Source: CAVZBW01 sp963773635 (GTDB lineage Bacteria; Actinomycetota; Acidimicrobiia; Acidimicrobiales; RAAP-2). From it: a stretch of DNA of 64,000 bases. The translations under genes and the position numbers were made by a program. The first letter of the stretch is position 1; every line of letters begins with the position of its first letter. Where the stretch lies: NCBI GenBank assembly GCA_963773635.1, contig CAVZBW010000005.1:1736001-1800000 (forward strand). The letters run 5' to 3'. Below the pieces are notes generated by a model. It was not told the origin of the DNA, searched no databases, and worked only from the letters and a program-made list of their open reading frames with translations. This document shows positions 16,519 to 25,062 of the stretch, one piece after another.

Positions 16519-17259
16519 ATGCCCGCACGCCCGACCACGCTGGTGCTCGTCCACGGTGGCACCTTCACCTCGACGATGTGGGACGAGGTGGTCTCCCGGT
16601 TGATCACTCCGACGCTGGCCGTCGACCTGCCCGGGCGCCGATACCGTCCCGCCGACCTCTCACAAGTGAGCCGGCGCACCTGGATGCAGTCGGTATGCGA
16701 TGATATTCGTCTCGCCGGTCTGACCAGCGTCGTCCTCGTCGGCCACTCCTCGGGCGGCTACGTCATCCCGGGTGTTGCGGCCATGATGCCCGAGGCGGTG
16801 CGGGGCTTGGTCTTCGTGGCGGCCACGGTGCCCGCCGAGGGTCGATCTCCCGTCGACTACCTCCGGCCGGATCTGCGGTCGCTGGCCCTGGAGACGCGCG
16901 AGGCGACGACCGCGGCGTCCAGCGGCAAGACGCTCGGGGGTCTGCGACCGGGCGAACCGGCGATCGAGACCGACCTCGAGGTAGTCGAGAACGGTCCGCG
17001 CATGGGCCTCGAGGCGCCGGGACCACTCCACGAGGCGTTTTCCTGGGAGGGCTTTCCGGCGCAGGTCCCACGCACCTACGTCCGGTGCCTTCGCGACCGG
17101 GTCATCCCACCCGACTTGGCCGACGTCATGATCGCGAACATGGGAGGGGCCGCCGTGGTCGACATCGATGCCGGTCACGGCGTGGCGATGCGTGCCCCTG
17201 CCGAGCTCGCAGCCGTGCTCGAACGCTGCGCCCCGAGCGACGGCGACCCGACGGGCTGA
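16519..17259 (+). CDS. Alpha/beta hydrolase (salicylate esterase/EstC-like)
   Basis: A 246-residue alpha/beta hydrolase. LVLVHGGTFTSTMWDEVV carries the oxyanion HGG, the nucleophile is in VVLVGHSSGGYVIPG, and the late acid and His are in YVRCLRDRVIPP and DIDAGHGVAMRAP. This compact form resembles the methyl-ester/salicylate esterase branch that hydrolyses small esters. The frame is open from 16402 across the peptide terminator, so a start at ATG 16519 (or GTG 16498) is used; neither has a clear ribosome site, as in leaderless transcripts. No functional link with the upstream peptide genes can be shown. Confidence 0.78.
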   Translation: MPARPTTLVLVHGGTFTSTMWDEVVSRLITPTLAVDLPGRRYRPADLSQVSRRTWMQSVCDDIRLAGLTSVVLVGHSSGGYVIPGVAAMMPEAVRGLVFVAATVPAEGRSPVDYLRPDLRSLALETREATTAASSGKTLGGLRPGEPAIETDLEVVENGPRMGLEAPGPLHEAFSWEGFPAQVPRTYVRCLRDRVIPPDLADVMIANMGGAAVVDIDAGHGVAMRAPAELAAVLERCAPSDGDPTG

Positions 17260-17295
17260 TACCGGGAACCTCGGCGCGGGCGGCGAGCCGCCCCT

Positions 17296-17348
17296 TTGCC
17301 AGGTTGCGCCTGGCGCTGGCACAATCTGTCAGATGGCACGGCGTGCCA
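17296..17348 (+). promoter_or_regulatory. Promoter plus operator-like palindrome before MFS/TetR unit
   Basis: A possible -35 TTGCCA (17296-17301) and -10 CACAAT (17320-17325) are 18 bp apart. Just downstream, near the expected transcription start, is the perfect palindrome TGGCACG-G-CGTGCCA (17334-17348). A TetR gene follows the pump gene, so this is the natural candidate for its operator. Confidence 0.5.
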
Positions 17349-17382
17349 ACTAGCCGGGGTTCCACCGCGGCTCCTCCTCACC

Positions 17383-18963
17383 ATGGCCGAGATCCAGCTC
17401 GTCGATCCCCCTTCCACCGCCACCACGAGCGCCCGCCATCGCTGGCTGGCCCTCGTGGTCATGTGCTTCACGGTGCTGCTCATCTCTCTCGACCAGACGG
17501 TGCTCAACGTTGCCCTCCCCACGCTGGTCAAGGAGCTCCATCCGAGCTCGAGCCAGCTCCAATGGATCGCCGACGCGTACACGCTCGCCAATGCCGTCCT
17601 CCTGCTCTTTGGCGGGGCGCTCGGCGATCGCTATGGGCGGCGACGGATCTTCCTGGTCGGCGTCGCCATCTTCGGGACCGGATCGCTGGCCTGTGCGTTG
17701 GTGCACGACGCCAATGCACTGATCGCCGCTCGAGCACTCACCGGAGTGGGCGCGGCATTCCTCATGCCGGCCACGCTGTCGATCGTCACCTCGACGTTCC
17801 AGGGAACCGAGCGCGCCCGTGCCATCGGGATCTGGGCCGGCGTCGGCGGGATCGGGACGGCGGCCGGCCCGCTGCTCGGCGGCTGGCTGCTGGGGCACTT
17901 CTGGTGGGGTTCGGTCTTCCTCATCAACGTCCCGGTCGCCGTCATCGCCTTCGTGGGCGCGCTGACCCTCGTCAAGGAGAGCCGCGGTGGACAGCTGCAG
18001 AGGCTCGACCCGATCGGCGTGGGCCTCTCGTCCCTGGGGCTCGTCGCACTGACCTACGGGCTGATCGAGGCTCCCACCGAGCGCTGGGGATCACCGGTCG
18101 TCATCGGGTCCTTGCTCCTGTCTGCGGCCTTTCTGGCGGGCTTCGTCGCGTGGGATCGCCGATGGGACAACCCCCTGCTCGACCTGCAGCTGTTTCGGAA
18201 CCGGACCTTCTCGTCCGCCCTCGGGGCCGTGACGGCGGTCTTCTTCGCGATGTTCGGAGTGAGCTTCCTCCTCAGCCAATACATCCAATTCGTCCAGGGT
18301 GTCGGCGTCTTCGGGGTGGGGCTTCGCTTCCTTCCCCTGGCGATCGGCGCCCTGCTGGGCAGCAACCTGGCCGCACGGCTCACCGAGATCTTCGGTCTCC
18401 GGGCGATCATCCTCACCGGGATGCTGCTCGTGACGACCGGCCTCGCCATCTTCGCCACGGTCTCGGTCGACTCGGGCTACCTGCCGGTCGGCCTGGCCTT
18501 TGCCGCCATCGGGTCGGGTCTGGGCCTGGCGGTGGCCCCGGCCTCCAACGCCATCATGGGAACCCTTGCGCCCGGCAAGATCGGAGCCGGGGCGGGCCTC
18601 CGCAGCACGGTCCAGCTGCTCGGAGGCTCCTTTGGGGTGGCCATCATCGGCAGCCTGGCCGTGAGCCGCTACCGGAACGAGGTCGAGCAGGCCTTTTCGG
18701 GCCCGCTCCGGGCCGTCCCAGCCGACGCTCGGGCATCCATCATGAGCCAGATCGGCGATGCCCGGGTCACCGCAAGTCACCTCACGCCCAGCGTCGCGCA
18801 CTCGGTGATCGCCCAGACCAACGACGCGTTCGTCAGCGGCATGCGCCTCAGCGCGACGGTGGCCGTCGCCGTCATGGTCCTCGCCACCATCGCCGCCGCA
18901 GTGTGGATACCGACGCGGGGCGTCCCGATGCACGAAGCCGAGCCCTCGGGCCTTGCGATCTAA
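17383..18963 (+). CDS. MFS transporter, DHA2 (EmrB/QacA) type
   Basis: A 526-residue, 14-segment drug:proton antiporter-type pump. It has LISLDQTVLNVALPTLVKEL in TM1, motif A as GGALGDRYGRRRIFL after TM2, and a TM5 antiporter motif region (GVGGIGTAAGPLLGGWL). A long hydrophilic tail carries the final residues. It probably exports hydrophobic toxic compounds. The ATG at 17383 is chosen since the palindrome and promoter lie upstream. A TetR repressor gene follows 57 bp downstream, so self-regulated efflux is likely. Confidence 0.88.
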   Translation: MAEIQLVDPPSTATTSARHRWLALVVMCFTVLLISLDQTVLNVALPTLVKELHPSSSQLQWIADAYTLANAVLLLFGGALGDRYGRRRIFLVGVAIFGTGSLACALVHDANALIAARALTGVGAAFLMPATLSIVTSTFQGTERARAIGIWAGVGGIGTAAGPLLGGWLLGHFWWGSVFLINVPVAVIAFVGALTLVKESRGGQLQRLDPIGVGLSSLGLVALTYGLIEAPTERWGSPVVIGSLLLSAAFLAGFVAWDRRWDNPLLDLQLFRNRTFSSALGAVTAVFFAMFGVSFLLSQYIQFVQGVGVFGVGLRFLPLAIGALLGSNLAARLTEIFGLRAIILTGMLLVTTGLAIFATVSVDSGYLPVGLAFAAIGSGLGLAVAPASNAIMGTLAPGKIGAGAGLRSTVQLLGGSFGVAIIGSLAVSRYRNEVEQAFSGPLRAVPADARASIMSQIGDARVTASHLTPSVAHSVIAQTNDAFVSGMRLSATVAVAVMVLATIAAAVWIPTRGVPMHEAEPSGLAI

Positions 18964-19020
18964 CACCGGCTGGCCGAGACCGAGAGGCAACCACCACCGT
19001 CGCCATCCAAAGGGGAGATG

Positions 19021-19623
19021 ATGACCAACGGGCTCACTGAGCGTCACAAGGAGCGAACCCATCGAGAGCTGGCCTCGGCCGCCGCTCGGTTGTTCCTGGA
19101 GCGAGGGTACGCGGCGACGACCGTGCAGGACATCGCCGAGGCGGCGGACGTCTCGCCGAGGACCTTCTTCCGCTACTTCCCGTCCAAGGAAGACACCATC
19201 ACGGCCATCGTCGGGAGCAGTGTGGACGACATCATCGACCACCTGGAGACCCATCCGGAGGACCGCGTCCTGCGCGAGGCGCTCGGCAACGCGCTGCGGG
19301 CCGTCGCCTCGCAGGTGCGCCAGGACCTGGACGCGTCGCGGGCGTTTCGAAAGCTTTTGTGCGCAACCCCCGCGCTCCACGGTCGCTGGCTCCAAGAGCA
19401 GCGCCGTAGCCGCAACCGGCTGGCCGACGCCCTCGGGCCCTGGTTCGGCGGGCCACCCGCCACGTTGAAGTCGCACCTGGCGGCCGGGAGCGCGCAGTTG
19501 GCGGTGGAGATCGCGGTCGAATTTTGGGCTGCCGACTCCTCCGTTGCCGATCCCCTTCGACTCCTCGACGAGGCACTGGCGCTCCTCGACGCACCCCTCT
19601 TCTCGGCCAAGCGCAGTTCCTGA
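19021..19623 (+). CDS. TetR family transcriptional regulator
   Basis: A 200-residue TetR regulator. The N-terminal helix-turn-helix covers about residues 8-55: RELASAAARLFLERGYAATT, then VQDIAEAADVSPRTFFRYFP. The ligand domain is of the TetR_C type seen with efflux pumps (ALGNALRAVASQVRQDL). GGGGAG before the double ATG favours the second ATG at 19021. It follows the MFS gene in the same direction and most likely represses it, with the palindrome at 17334-17348 as candidate operator. Confidence 0.88.
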   Translation: MTNGLTERHKERTHRELASAAARLFLERGYAATTVQDIAEAADVSPRTFFRYFPSKEDTITAIVGSSVDDIIDHLETHPEDRVLREALGNALRAVASQVRQDLDASRAFRKLLCATPALHGRWLQEQRRSRNRLADALGPWFGGPPATLKSHLAAGSAQLAVEIAVEFWAADSSVADPLRLLDEALALLDAPLFSAKRSS

Positions 19624-19639
19624 CGGGCGGCTGCCCGGC

Positions 19640-20557
19640 TCACGACACCGGTGGCATGAACTGCGGGATCCAACGGTCCCGCCCGCCCAGCAGCTCCTTT
19701 CGCTGCGCCTCGATCCGCTCGATGCTCCAGTGCTCGCCGCCGGCGTCGATCTGGGTGAGCGGATGGAAGCCCTGCACCACCTGGATCCGCGATCCGCTGA
19801 CGGCGAACACCTGCCCGTTGACGTCCTTTGCGAGGTCCGAACTGAGCCACACGACGAGCGGCGAGATCTGTGATGCCGCCAGCGGGTCGACCTCGCCCGC
19901 CTCGGGCTCCTCCCTCCCGGAGAGGACGGTGCCGAGGAGGCGGGTGGCGGCGGTGGGAGCGATGACGTTGGCACGTACGCCGGCTCGTTCCAGCTCGCGC
20001 GCCAAGACGACGGTCATGGCGACCAGCCCGGCCTTCGCGGACGCGTAGTTTGCCTGGCCGGCGTTGCCGTACAGCCCGGATTCGGACGCGGTGTTGACGA
20101 TCGAACCGTTGACCGGCTCACCCGTCGCCTTGAACCGCTCCCTCCAGTAGGAGGCGGCGAAGCGGGCCGGGGCGAAGCTGCCCTTGAGCACCACGTTCAC
20201 GACCACGTCCCACTCGTCCTCGGACATGTTGAAGGCCATCCGGTCCCGAAGGACGCCCGCGTTGTTGACCAGGACGTCGAGCCGACCGAAGGTGTCCACC
20301 GTCTGGCGGATCAGCTCCTCGGCGGCCTTCCAATCGGCCACGTTGCCCCCGTTGACCGCGGCGCGCCCGCCCGCGGCCTCGATCTCGGCCGCCACCTCCT
20401 GCGCCGGCGTCAGGTCCTGTCCCTCGCCGCGGCCGTCGCCACCGAGGTCGTTGACCATGACCGTCGCACCCTCACGTGCGAGCAGCAGGGCGTGCTCCCG
20501 TCCGATGCCCCGTCCCGCGCCCGTGACCACGGCGACCTTCCCGTCCAGCAGCCCCAT
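19640..20557 (-). CDS. SDR family oxidoreductase, hydroxyacyl-CoA dehydrogenase-like
   Basis: A 305-residue SDR. It has MGLLDGKVAVVTGAGRGIGR, then EHALLLAREGATVMVNDLGG with the extended loop GDGRGEGQDLTPAQEVA that is typical of the (3R)-hydroxyacyl-CoA dehydrogenase/17beta-HSD4-like group. NNAGVLRD, the Ser in NTASESGLYG and YASAK are in place. It would act on CoA-bound hydroxy or keto acids. AGGGGAG lies before the ATG at 20557. The upstream gap has two 18-bp direct repeats. Confidence 0.85.
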   Translation of the reverse strand: MGLLDGKVAVVTGAGRGIGREHALLLAREGATVMVNDLGGDGRGEGQDLTPAQEVAAEIEAAGGRAAVNGGNVADWKAAEELIRQTVDTFGRLDVLVNNAGVLRDRMAFNMSEDEWDVVVNVVLKGSFAPARFAASYWRERFKATGEPVNGSIVNTASESGLYGNAGQANYASAKAGLVAMTVVLARELERAGVRANVIAPTAATRLLGTVLSGREEPEAGEVDPLAASQISPLVVWLSSDLAKDVNGQVFAVSGSRIQVVQGFHPLTQIDAGGEHWSIERIEAQRKELLGGRDRWIPQFMPPVS

Positions 20558-20573
20558 TCGGTCTCTCCCCTAG

Positions 20574-20612
20574 CTCTGGGTCGACTCTGACAATCTCTGG
20601 GTCGACTCTGAC
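20574..20612. promoter_or_regulatory. Two 18-bp direct repeats in SDR/CaiB divergent gap
   Basis: CTCTGGGTCGACTCTGAC occurs at 20574-20591 and again at 20595-20612, a 21-bp period that places both on the same face of the helix. Next to it are TATAAT (20615-20620) and the inverted repeat TGCGT-GAATG-ACGCA (20621-20635). On the minus strand a TATAGT -10 for the SDR overlaps this area. The rest of the 360-bp gap (20558-20917) shows no gene. Confidence 0.5.
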
Positions 20613-20877
20613 TATATAATTGCGTGAATGACGCAGTAACCTAACCTTCTCGTCAGGCGCCAGGAGGCGGGCTCCCCCGAGGGCTCACCCAGCGCGCCGT
20701 GGCGCCTCCCGACGGCTGGCCGGGCGCTCCCGGCTCGCCGGACCCTGCGAGGGTGTCCTGCTCACGCGCAGAGACTATCCGAGAGCGGTACAGACGACCG
20801 CCGGATGGTGAACGCGCCCGACGCCACATAGGGTCTGAGCCAGCACCGCGTTCGCCCTTGCGGCGACCCACCGAGTC

Positions 20878-20897
20878 GGCCGCCCTGGGGGGCGGCC
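20878..20897 (+). promoter_or_regulatory. 5' leader hairpin before CaiB gene
   Basis: GGCCGCCC-TGGG-GGGCGGCC is a perfect 8-bp stem with a tetraloop ending 20 bases before the CaiB ATG, just ahead of the AAAGG ribosome site. It may affect translation start or be an operator. Confidence 0.35.
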
Positions 20898-20917
20898 CAG
20901 CAAGAAAGGCCATTGGG

Positions 20918-22147
20918 ATGACCGAGATCATGAAGGGTGTACGCATCCTCGAGGTCGCCGAGCACACCTTCGTCCCCGCCGCTTCGGCCGTCCTGGCCGA
21001 CTGGGGTGCCGAGGTCATCAAGATCGAGCACGTCGAGCGAGGGGATGCGATGAGGGGACTGGCCTCGAGTGGCGTGATGCCCATGACCGGTGGCGTGCAC
21101 GTCCTGCTCGAGCACTCCAACCGGGGCAAGAAGAGCATCGGCGTGGACCTCTCCTCCGACAAGGGAGTCGAGCTGGTCTACAAGCTCGCCGCCACCTGCG
21201 ACGTCTTTCTGACGAACAAGCTGCCGGCGGTGCGCGAGAAGCTGCACATCGAGATCGACGACATCCGCGCCCACAACCCGAACATCATCTACGTCGCCGG
21301 CACGGGCGGCGGGGAGCGCGGTCCGGAGGCCAACCAGGGGGGCTACGACTTTCTCAGCTACTGGTGCCGGGCGGCGAGCGCCATGGGCTGCACGCCCCCG
21401 GACGCCGACAGCCTGGTCGTCCAGCCGGCCCCCGGCTACGGCGACTCCATCGGGGGCATGACGATCGCCGGGGGGATCATGGGGGCACTCTTCCACCGTG
21501 AACGCACCGGCGAGGCGGTGTCGGTCGACGTGTCGCTCCTCGGCGTGGGCCTCTGGGCGATGAGCCCCGCAGTGGCCCTCTCGCTGCAGTTGGACTTCCC
21601 CTGGCGGCCGCCGCCCAGCTCGAGCGGTGGAGGCGGGGGGCCCTCCAACCCGCTCGTCGGCACGTACAAGACCCAGGATGGCCGGTTCCTCGCCCTCTCC
21701 TGCCTGCAGGCCTTCCGCTACTGGCCCGGGGCCTGCAGGGCGATCGGCCGGGAGGACCTCATCACCGACGAGCGCTTCACCTCCCACGAGCTCCTCTCCG
21801 CGAATGCGGGGGCCGCCCGCGAGATCCTCACGGAGGTCTTTGCCTCCGCCCCCCTGGTCGCGTGGCGGGAACGCCTGGCGACCTTCGACGGCCAGTGGTC
21901 GGTCGCCCAGGACAGTCTCGAGGTGGTCAACGATCCGCAGGTCGAGGCCAACGGGTACGTCGGGGAGACGGTGACCGCGGACGGAGTGCCCTTCCGCCTC
22001 GTCACGACGCCCGTGCAGTTCGGCGGAACGCCATCGCCCCCGAAGCGCGCCCCTGAGTTCAACGAGCACTGCGACGAGATCCTGGCCAGCATCGACTGCG
22101 CAGGCGAGGAGATGGTCCAGCTCAAGGTCGAAGGCGTGGTGGCGTGA
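20918..22147 (+). CDS. CaiB/BaiF family CoA-transferase
   Basis: A 409-residue class III CoA-transferase, which moves CoA between carboxylic acids. Family marks are GVRILEVAEHTFVPAASAVL, then DWGAEVIKIEHVERGD, SNRGKKSIGVDL, and NQGGYDFLSYWCRAASAMG with the predicted catalytic Asp. A Gly/Ser/Pro insert (PPPSSSGGGGGPSNP) is in the middle. ATG at 20918 is preceded by AAAGG. It is the first gene of a unit with an SDR, a DUF427-thioesterase fusion and a DUF427 protein. A close paralogue is at 29689. The acid substrate is not evident. Confidence 0.88.
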   Translation: MTEIMKGVRILEVAEHTFVPAASAVLADWGAEVIKIEHVERGDAMRGLASSGVMPMTGGVHVLLEHSNRGKKSIGVDLSSDKGVELVYKLAATCDVFLTNKLPAVREKLHIEIDDIRAHNPNIIYVAGTGGGERGPEANQGGYDFLSYWCRAASAMGCTPPDADSLVVQPAPGYGDSIGGMTIAGGIMGALFHRERTGEAVSVDVSLLGVGLWAMSPAVALSLQLDFPWRPPPSSSGGGGGPSNPLVGTYKTQDGRFLALSCLQAFRYWPGACRAIGREDLITDERFTSHELLSANAGAAREILTEVFASAPLVAWRERLATFDGQWSVAQDSLEVVNDPQVEANGYVGETVTADGVPFRLVTTPVQFGGTPSPPKRAPEFNEHCDEILASIDCAGEEMVQLKVEGVVA

Positions 22148-22233
22148 GGATGGCACCGAGAGGCTGAGCCACCCGGGGGACCCACCCGGCGCCTTGCCTA
22201 AGATGACGTCAGCAAACCGGGAGGTGGGGAAAG

Positions 22234-22989
22234 TTGCGGATCGTCGTGGTGGGGGCCTCGAGCGGCCTGGGACGCTGCATCGGGATCGGGCTGGCGCAGC
22301 GCGGAGAGCGCGTCGCGCTGCTCGCTCGGCGGGTGGAGCGGCTCGAAAAGGCGGCGGCCGAGGCCGGACCGGGGACGTTCGCGCTGGAGTGTGACGCGAC
22401 CGACGCAGATTCGTGCCGATCGGCGATCGACCGGGCGGCCGCCGAGCTCGGAGGATTCGACGCCCTCATCTACACCCCGGCCATCGGGCCACTGGCCAAG
22501 CTCGTCGACACCGATGCGGAGACCTGGCGCCGGGTCCTGGACACCAACGTCGTGGGCGCCGCGCTGGTCACCTCCGCGGCGTTGCCCCACCTGACCACCG
22601 CCGGCGGGACCGCGATCTACCTCTCGTCGGTCAGCGCGTCGTTGACACCGCCCTGGCCGGGCCTCGGGGCCTACGCGGTCAGCAAGGCGGCGCTCGACAA
22701 GCTGGTGGAAGCCTGGCGGGCGGAGCACCCGACGGTCGGGTTCACTCGACTGGTGGTCGGGGAGTGCGCGGGGGGCGAGGGGGACTCGATGACCGGCTTT
22801 GCCGAGGGATGGGACCCCGAGCTGGCCGCCGAGCTGGCGCCTCAGTGGATGGCGCGTCAGTACATGAGTGGCGCCCTGATCGAGGCAGACGAGCTGGTCG
22901 CGGTCGTCGACTCGCTGGTCCGCGGCGGAGCCACGCTCTCGATGCAATCGGTGACCGTGGCCCCGCGCGCCGTCGTCTCTCCGGCGTGA
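22234..22989 (+). CDS. SDR family oxidoreductase
   Basis: A 251-residue SDR that begins at TTG 22234 directly on the cofactor strand: RIVVVGASSGLGR. GGAGGTGGGG lies upstream. The basic LLARRVERLEKAA after beta-2 suggests NADP(H). The catalytic Ser (YLSSVSAS) and YAVSK are present, but the usual NNAG is replaced by YTPAIGP, a variation in this small group. Its stop overlaps the next start by 4 bp (GTGA), so translation is probably coupled to the DUF427-thioesterase gene. Confidence 0.83.
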   Translation: MRIVVVGASSGLGRCIGIGLAQRGERVALLARRVERLEKAAAEAGPGTFALECDATDADSCRSAIDRAAAELGGFDALIYTPAIGPLAKLVDTDAETWRRVLDTNVVGAALVTSAALPHLTTAGGTAIYLSSVSASLTPPWPGLGAYAVSKAALDKLVEAWRAEHPTVGFTRLVVGECAGGEGDSMTGFAEGWDPELAAELAPQWMARQYMSGALIEADELVAVVDSLVRGGATLSMQSVTVAPRAVVSPA

Positions 22990-24353
22990 CCAATCCACAG
23001 GTCGAGCACCGGTCCCCGCCGGCGCAGTGGCAGTCCGCGGACGGCACGACCGGGCACGCCTGCCCCCACCGAGCTCGCGCCTGGTGGGGGGACACGTTGG
23101 TGGCGCAGTCCAGTGACTGCATTCGCCTCGAGCAAGCGGGCCGCACTCCCGTGCTGTACTTCCCCTGCTCCCACGTGCGCTTCGGCCTGTTCCACGCCGA
23201 GGACGAGCCCAGGATCTGCCCGGTAGAGGGCACGGTGAGAGTCTGGAGCCTCGATTCCACGCTGGAACCGGCACGCTCCGAGCGAGAGGCGGCGCGAGAG
23301 ACGGGGTCATGGAAGGAATCGCCGGACCGATCCCACGGTGGCCGGGGGGTCCTGTGGAGCCTGGCCGATCCGTCGCCGGGCTACGGATGGCTCTCGGACC
23401 ACGCGGCCTTCGACGACGACCGGGTGCGTGTCGAGGTCGTGGACACGATGGGCAGCGACGCCACCCGGGACACGACCGTCAAGCGTTTCCCCACCTGGGG
23501 CGACGCACTCGACCTCATCGACGTGCTCGACGTGCGCCCGGAGGGCGACCGCTCCTTTGTCAGCGTCGCACGCGCGGACGAGCGCCGCCCCGTGGTCGAG
23601 GGCAGCCAGATGCTCGGGCAAGCGATCGTGGCCGGCACTCGCTGGGCACCGGGTCGTCGTGCGGTGTCGGCGCACATGGTGTTTACCCGCCCGGCGGATG
23701 CACACGACCCTCTCCGTCTCGAGCTCGATGAGCAGAGCGGAGGAAAGACCTTTACAACCCTGTCCGTCCAGGTCGAGCAGGCTGGACGACGGCGTGCCAC
23801 CGGCACGCTCCTGCTGGACGCGACGTCACGAGACGCGATCCGTCACAGCGTCCCACCTCCCGACGTGCCGGGGCCCTACGAGAGCGAGCCCCTCGACATG
23901 GGGGTTACGGGCCGCGACATCCGGGTAGTCGACGGCGCCTACACCGACGACCCGGACGCGCCCGTGGGTCCGCCCGTCCTCGACGCATGGGTGCGTTTTC
24001 GCGACGTTCCCGACGACCCGGCTCTGCATGCGGGACTCTTGGCCCAGTTCACCGGTCACCTCCCGATCGCCGCCGCCCTCCGGCCTCACCCGGGGATCGG
24101 GCAGCGGGAGGCACACCGCACGCTGTCCACGGCGATCAACGCCATCGCCATCTCCCTGCACCGCGACGTCCGGGCCGATCGCTGGATGCTCTACCACCAC
24201 CTGTCGACCTTTGCCGGGGATGGCATGACGCACGCCGAGGGCAGGGTCCACGGCGAGGGTGGCGAGCTCCTCGCCTCCTTCGCGGTCGATGCCATGGTGC
24301 GGCCGTTCCCCGAGTCCAGCGCCGGGACCGTGGACGACAGGACGGCGATGTGA
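22986..24353 (+). CDS. DUF427 domain fused to TesB-like acyl-CoA thioesterase
   Basis: A 455-residue two-part protein. The N-terminal ~110 residues (HRARAWWGDTLVAQSSDCIR, then PVLYFPCSHVRFGLF) match DUF427, a small domain common in Actinobacteria. The C-terminal ~290 residues are a double hot-dog acyl-CoA thioesterase (LDVRPEGDRSFVSVARADE, GSQMLGQAIVAGTRWAPGR, LDAWVRFRDVP, HHLSTFAGDG). The GTG at 22986 overlaps the previous stop (GTGA), and its own stop overlaps the next gene in the same way. It would release free acid from CoA esters; the DUF427 part may bind ligand or partner. The fusion looks genuine, with no internal stop or frame change. Confidence 0.78.
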   Translation: MTNPQVEHRSPPAQWQSADGTTGHACPHRARAWWGDTLVAQSSDCIRLEQAGRTPVLYFPCSHVRFGLFHAEDEPRICPVEGTVRVWSLDSTLEPARSEREAARETGSWKESPDRSHGGRGVLWSLADPSPGYGWLSDHAAFDDDRVRVEVVDTMGSDATRDTTVKRFPTWGDALDLIDVLDVRPEGDRSFVSVARADERRPVVEGSQMLGQAIVAGTRWAPGRRAVSAHMVFTRPADAHDPLRLELDEQSGGKTFTTLSVQVEQAGRRRATGTLLLDATSRDAIRHSVPPPDVPGPYESEPLDMGVTGRDIRVVDGAYTDDPDAPVGPPVLDAWVRFRDVPDDPALHAGLLAQFTGHLPIAAALRPHPGIGQREAHRTLSTAINAIAISLHRDVRADRWMLYHHLSTFAGDGMTHAEGRVHGEGGELLASFAVDAMVRPFPESSAGTVDDRTAM

Positions 24354-25027
24354 GCCTCACCTCGGGTCGGGGGCCCCTGAGCACGCGCCCGGCCGGCCGC
24401 TTCAGCGCGCCGCTGCCCGCAGGCGTCGTCTACCTCGAGCCCTTCCGGCGTCGGGTGAGGGGGATCGACCACGGACGCACCGTGATCGACAGCGAGCGGG
24501 TTCTCCTGGTGCATCGAGCCGGCCGGCCCCCGAGCTACGCCTTCCCCGCAGGGGACGTCCACGGCCCGCCGAGCGAACCGGAGCCCGAGGCGCCCGGCCA
24601 CGTCACCGTGCCCTGGGACGCGGTCGAGGCCTGGTACGAGGAGGACGAGCGCGTGCACCTGCACCCTCGCAACCCCTACCACCGGGTGGATTCGCTACGT
24701 ACCCATCGTCGGCTCCGCGTCGAGGTCGCCGGCGTGGAATTGGTGGACAGCACGAAGACGGTGGCGGTCTACGAGACCGCGCTCGAGCCCCGCCTCTACG
24801 TCGAGCGCGACGGCGTGCGCATGGACCTACTGACCAGAAGCTCCTCGCAGACCTACTGCCCCTACAAGGGCACCGCCACCTACTGGACCGCGGCGGTCGG
24901 GGACGTCCGGGTGGAGGACGTCGCCTGGAGCTACGAGGACCCCATGCCGGAGAGCAGCGCGATCGCACAGCTCCTCTCCTTCGACGAGAGCCGCGCCACG
25001 GTCCGGCACGACCTGCCCCCGGGGTAG
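24350..25027 (+). CDS. DUF427 domain-containing protein
   Basis: A 225-residue protein with two DUF427-like halves. The second reads RRLRVEVAGVELVDSTKTVA, then ALEPRLYVERDGVRMDLLTR and TYCPYKGTATYWTAAVGD, the core of the family (Cys-Pro-Tyr-Lys-Gly). The function of DUF427 is unknown. GTG at 24350 overlaps the stop of the fusion gene by 4 bp, so it is the last gene of the CaiB-SDR-fusion-DUF427 operon. Having DUF427 both fused to a thioesterase and as a separate partner suggests a role in acyl-CoA chemistry. Confidence 0.8.
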   Translation: MSLTSGRGPLSTRPAGRFSAPLPAGVVYLEPFRRRVRGIDHGRTVIDSERVLLVHRAGRPPSYAFPAGDVHGPPSEPEPEAPGHVTVPWDAVEAWYEEDERVHLHPRNPYHRVDSLRTHRRLRVEVAGVELVDSTKTVAVYETALEPRLYVERDGVRMDLLTRSSSQTYCPYKGTATYWTAAVGDVRVEDVAWSYEDPMPESSAIAQLLSFDESRATVRHDLPPG

Positions 25028-25062
25028 CCGCCCCGGCGCCTGCGGGCCACCACTCCGGGCGG

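Noticed and set aside
22413..22985. Upstream extension of the DUF427-thioesterase frame to 22413
   Set aside because: It lies out of frame over the SDR; the GTG at 22986 overlapping the SDR stop is the natural start.
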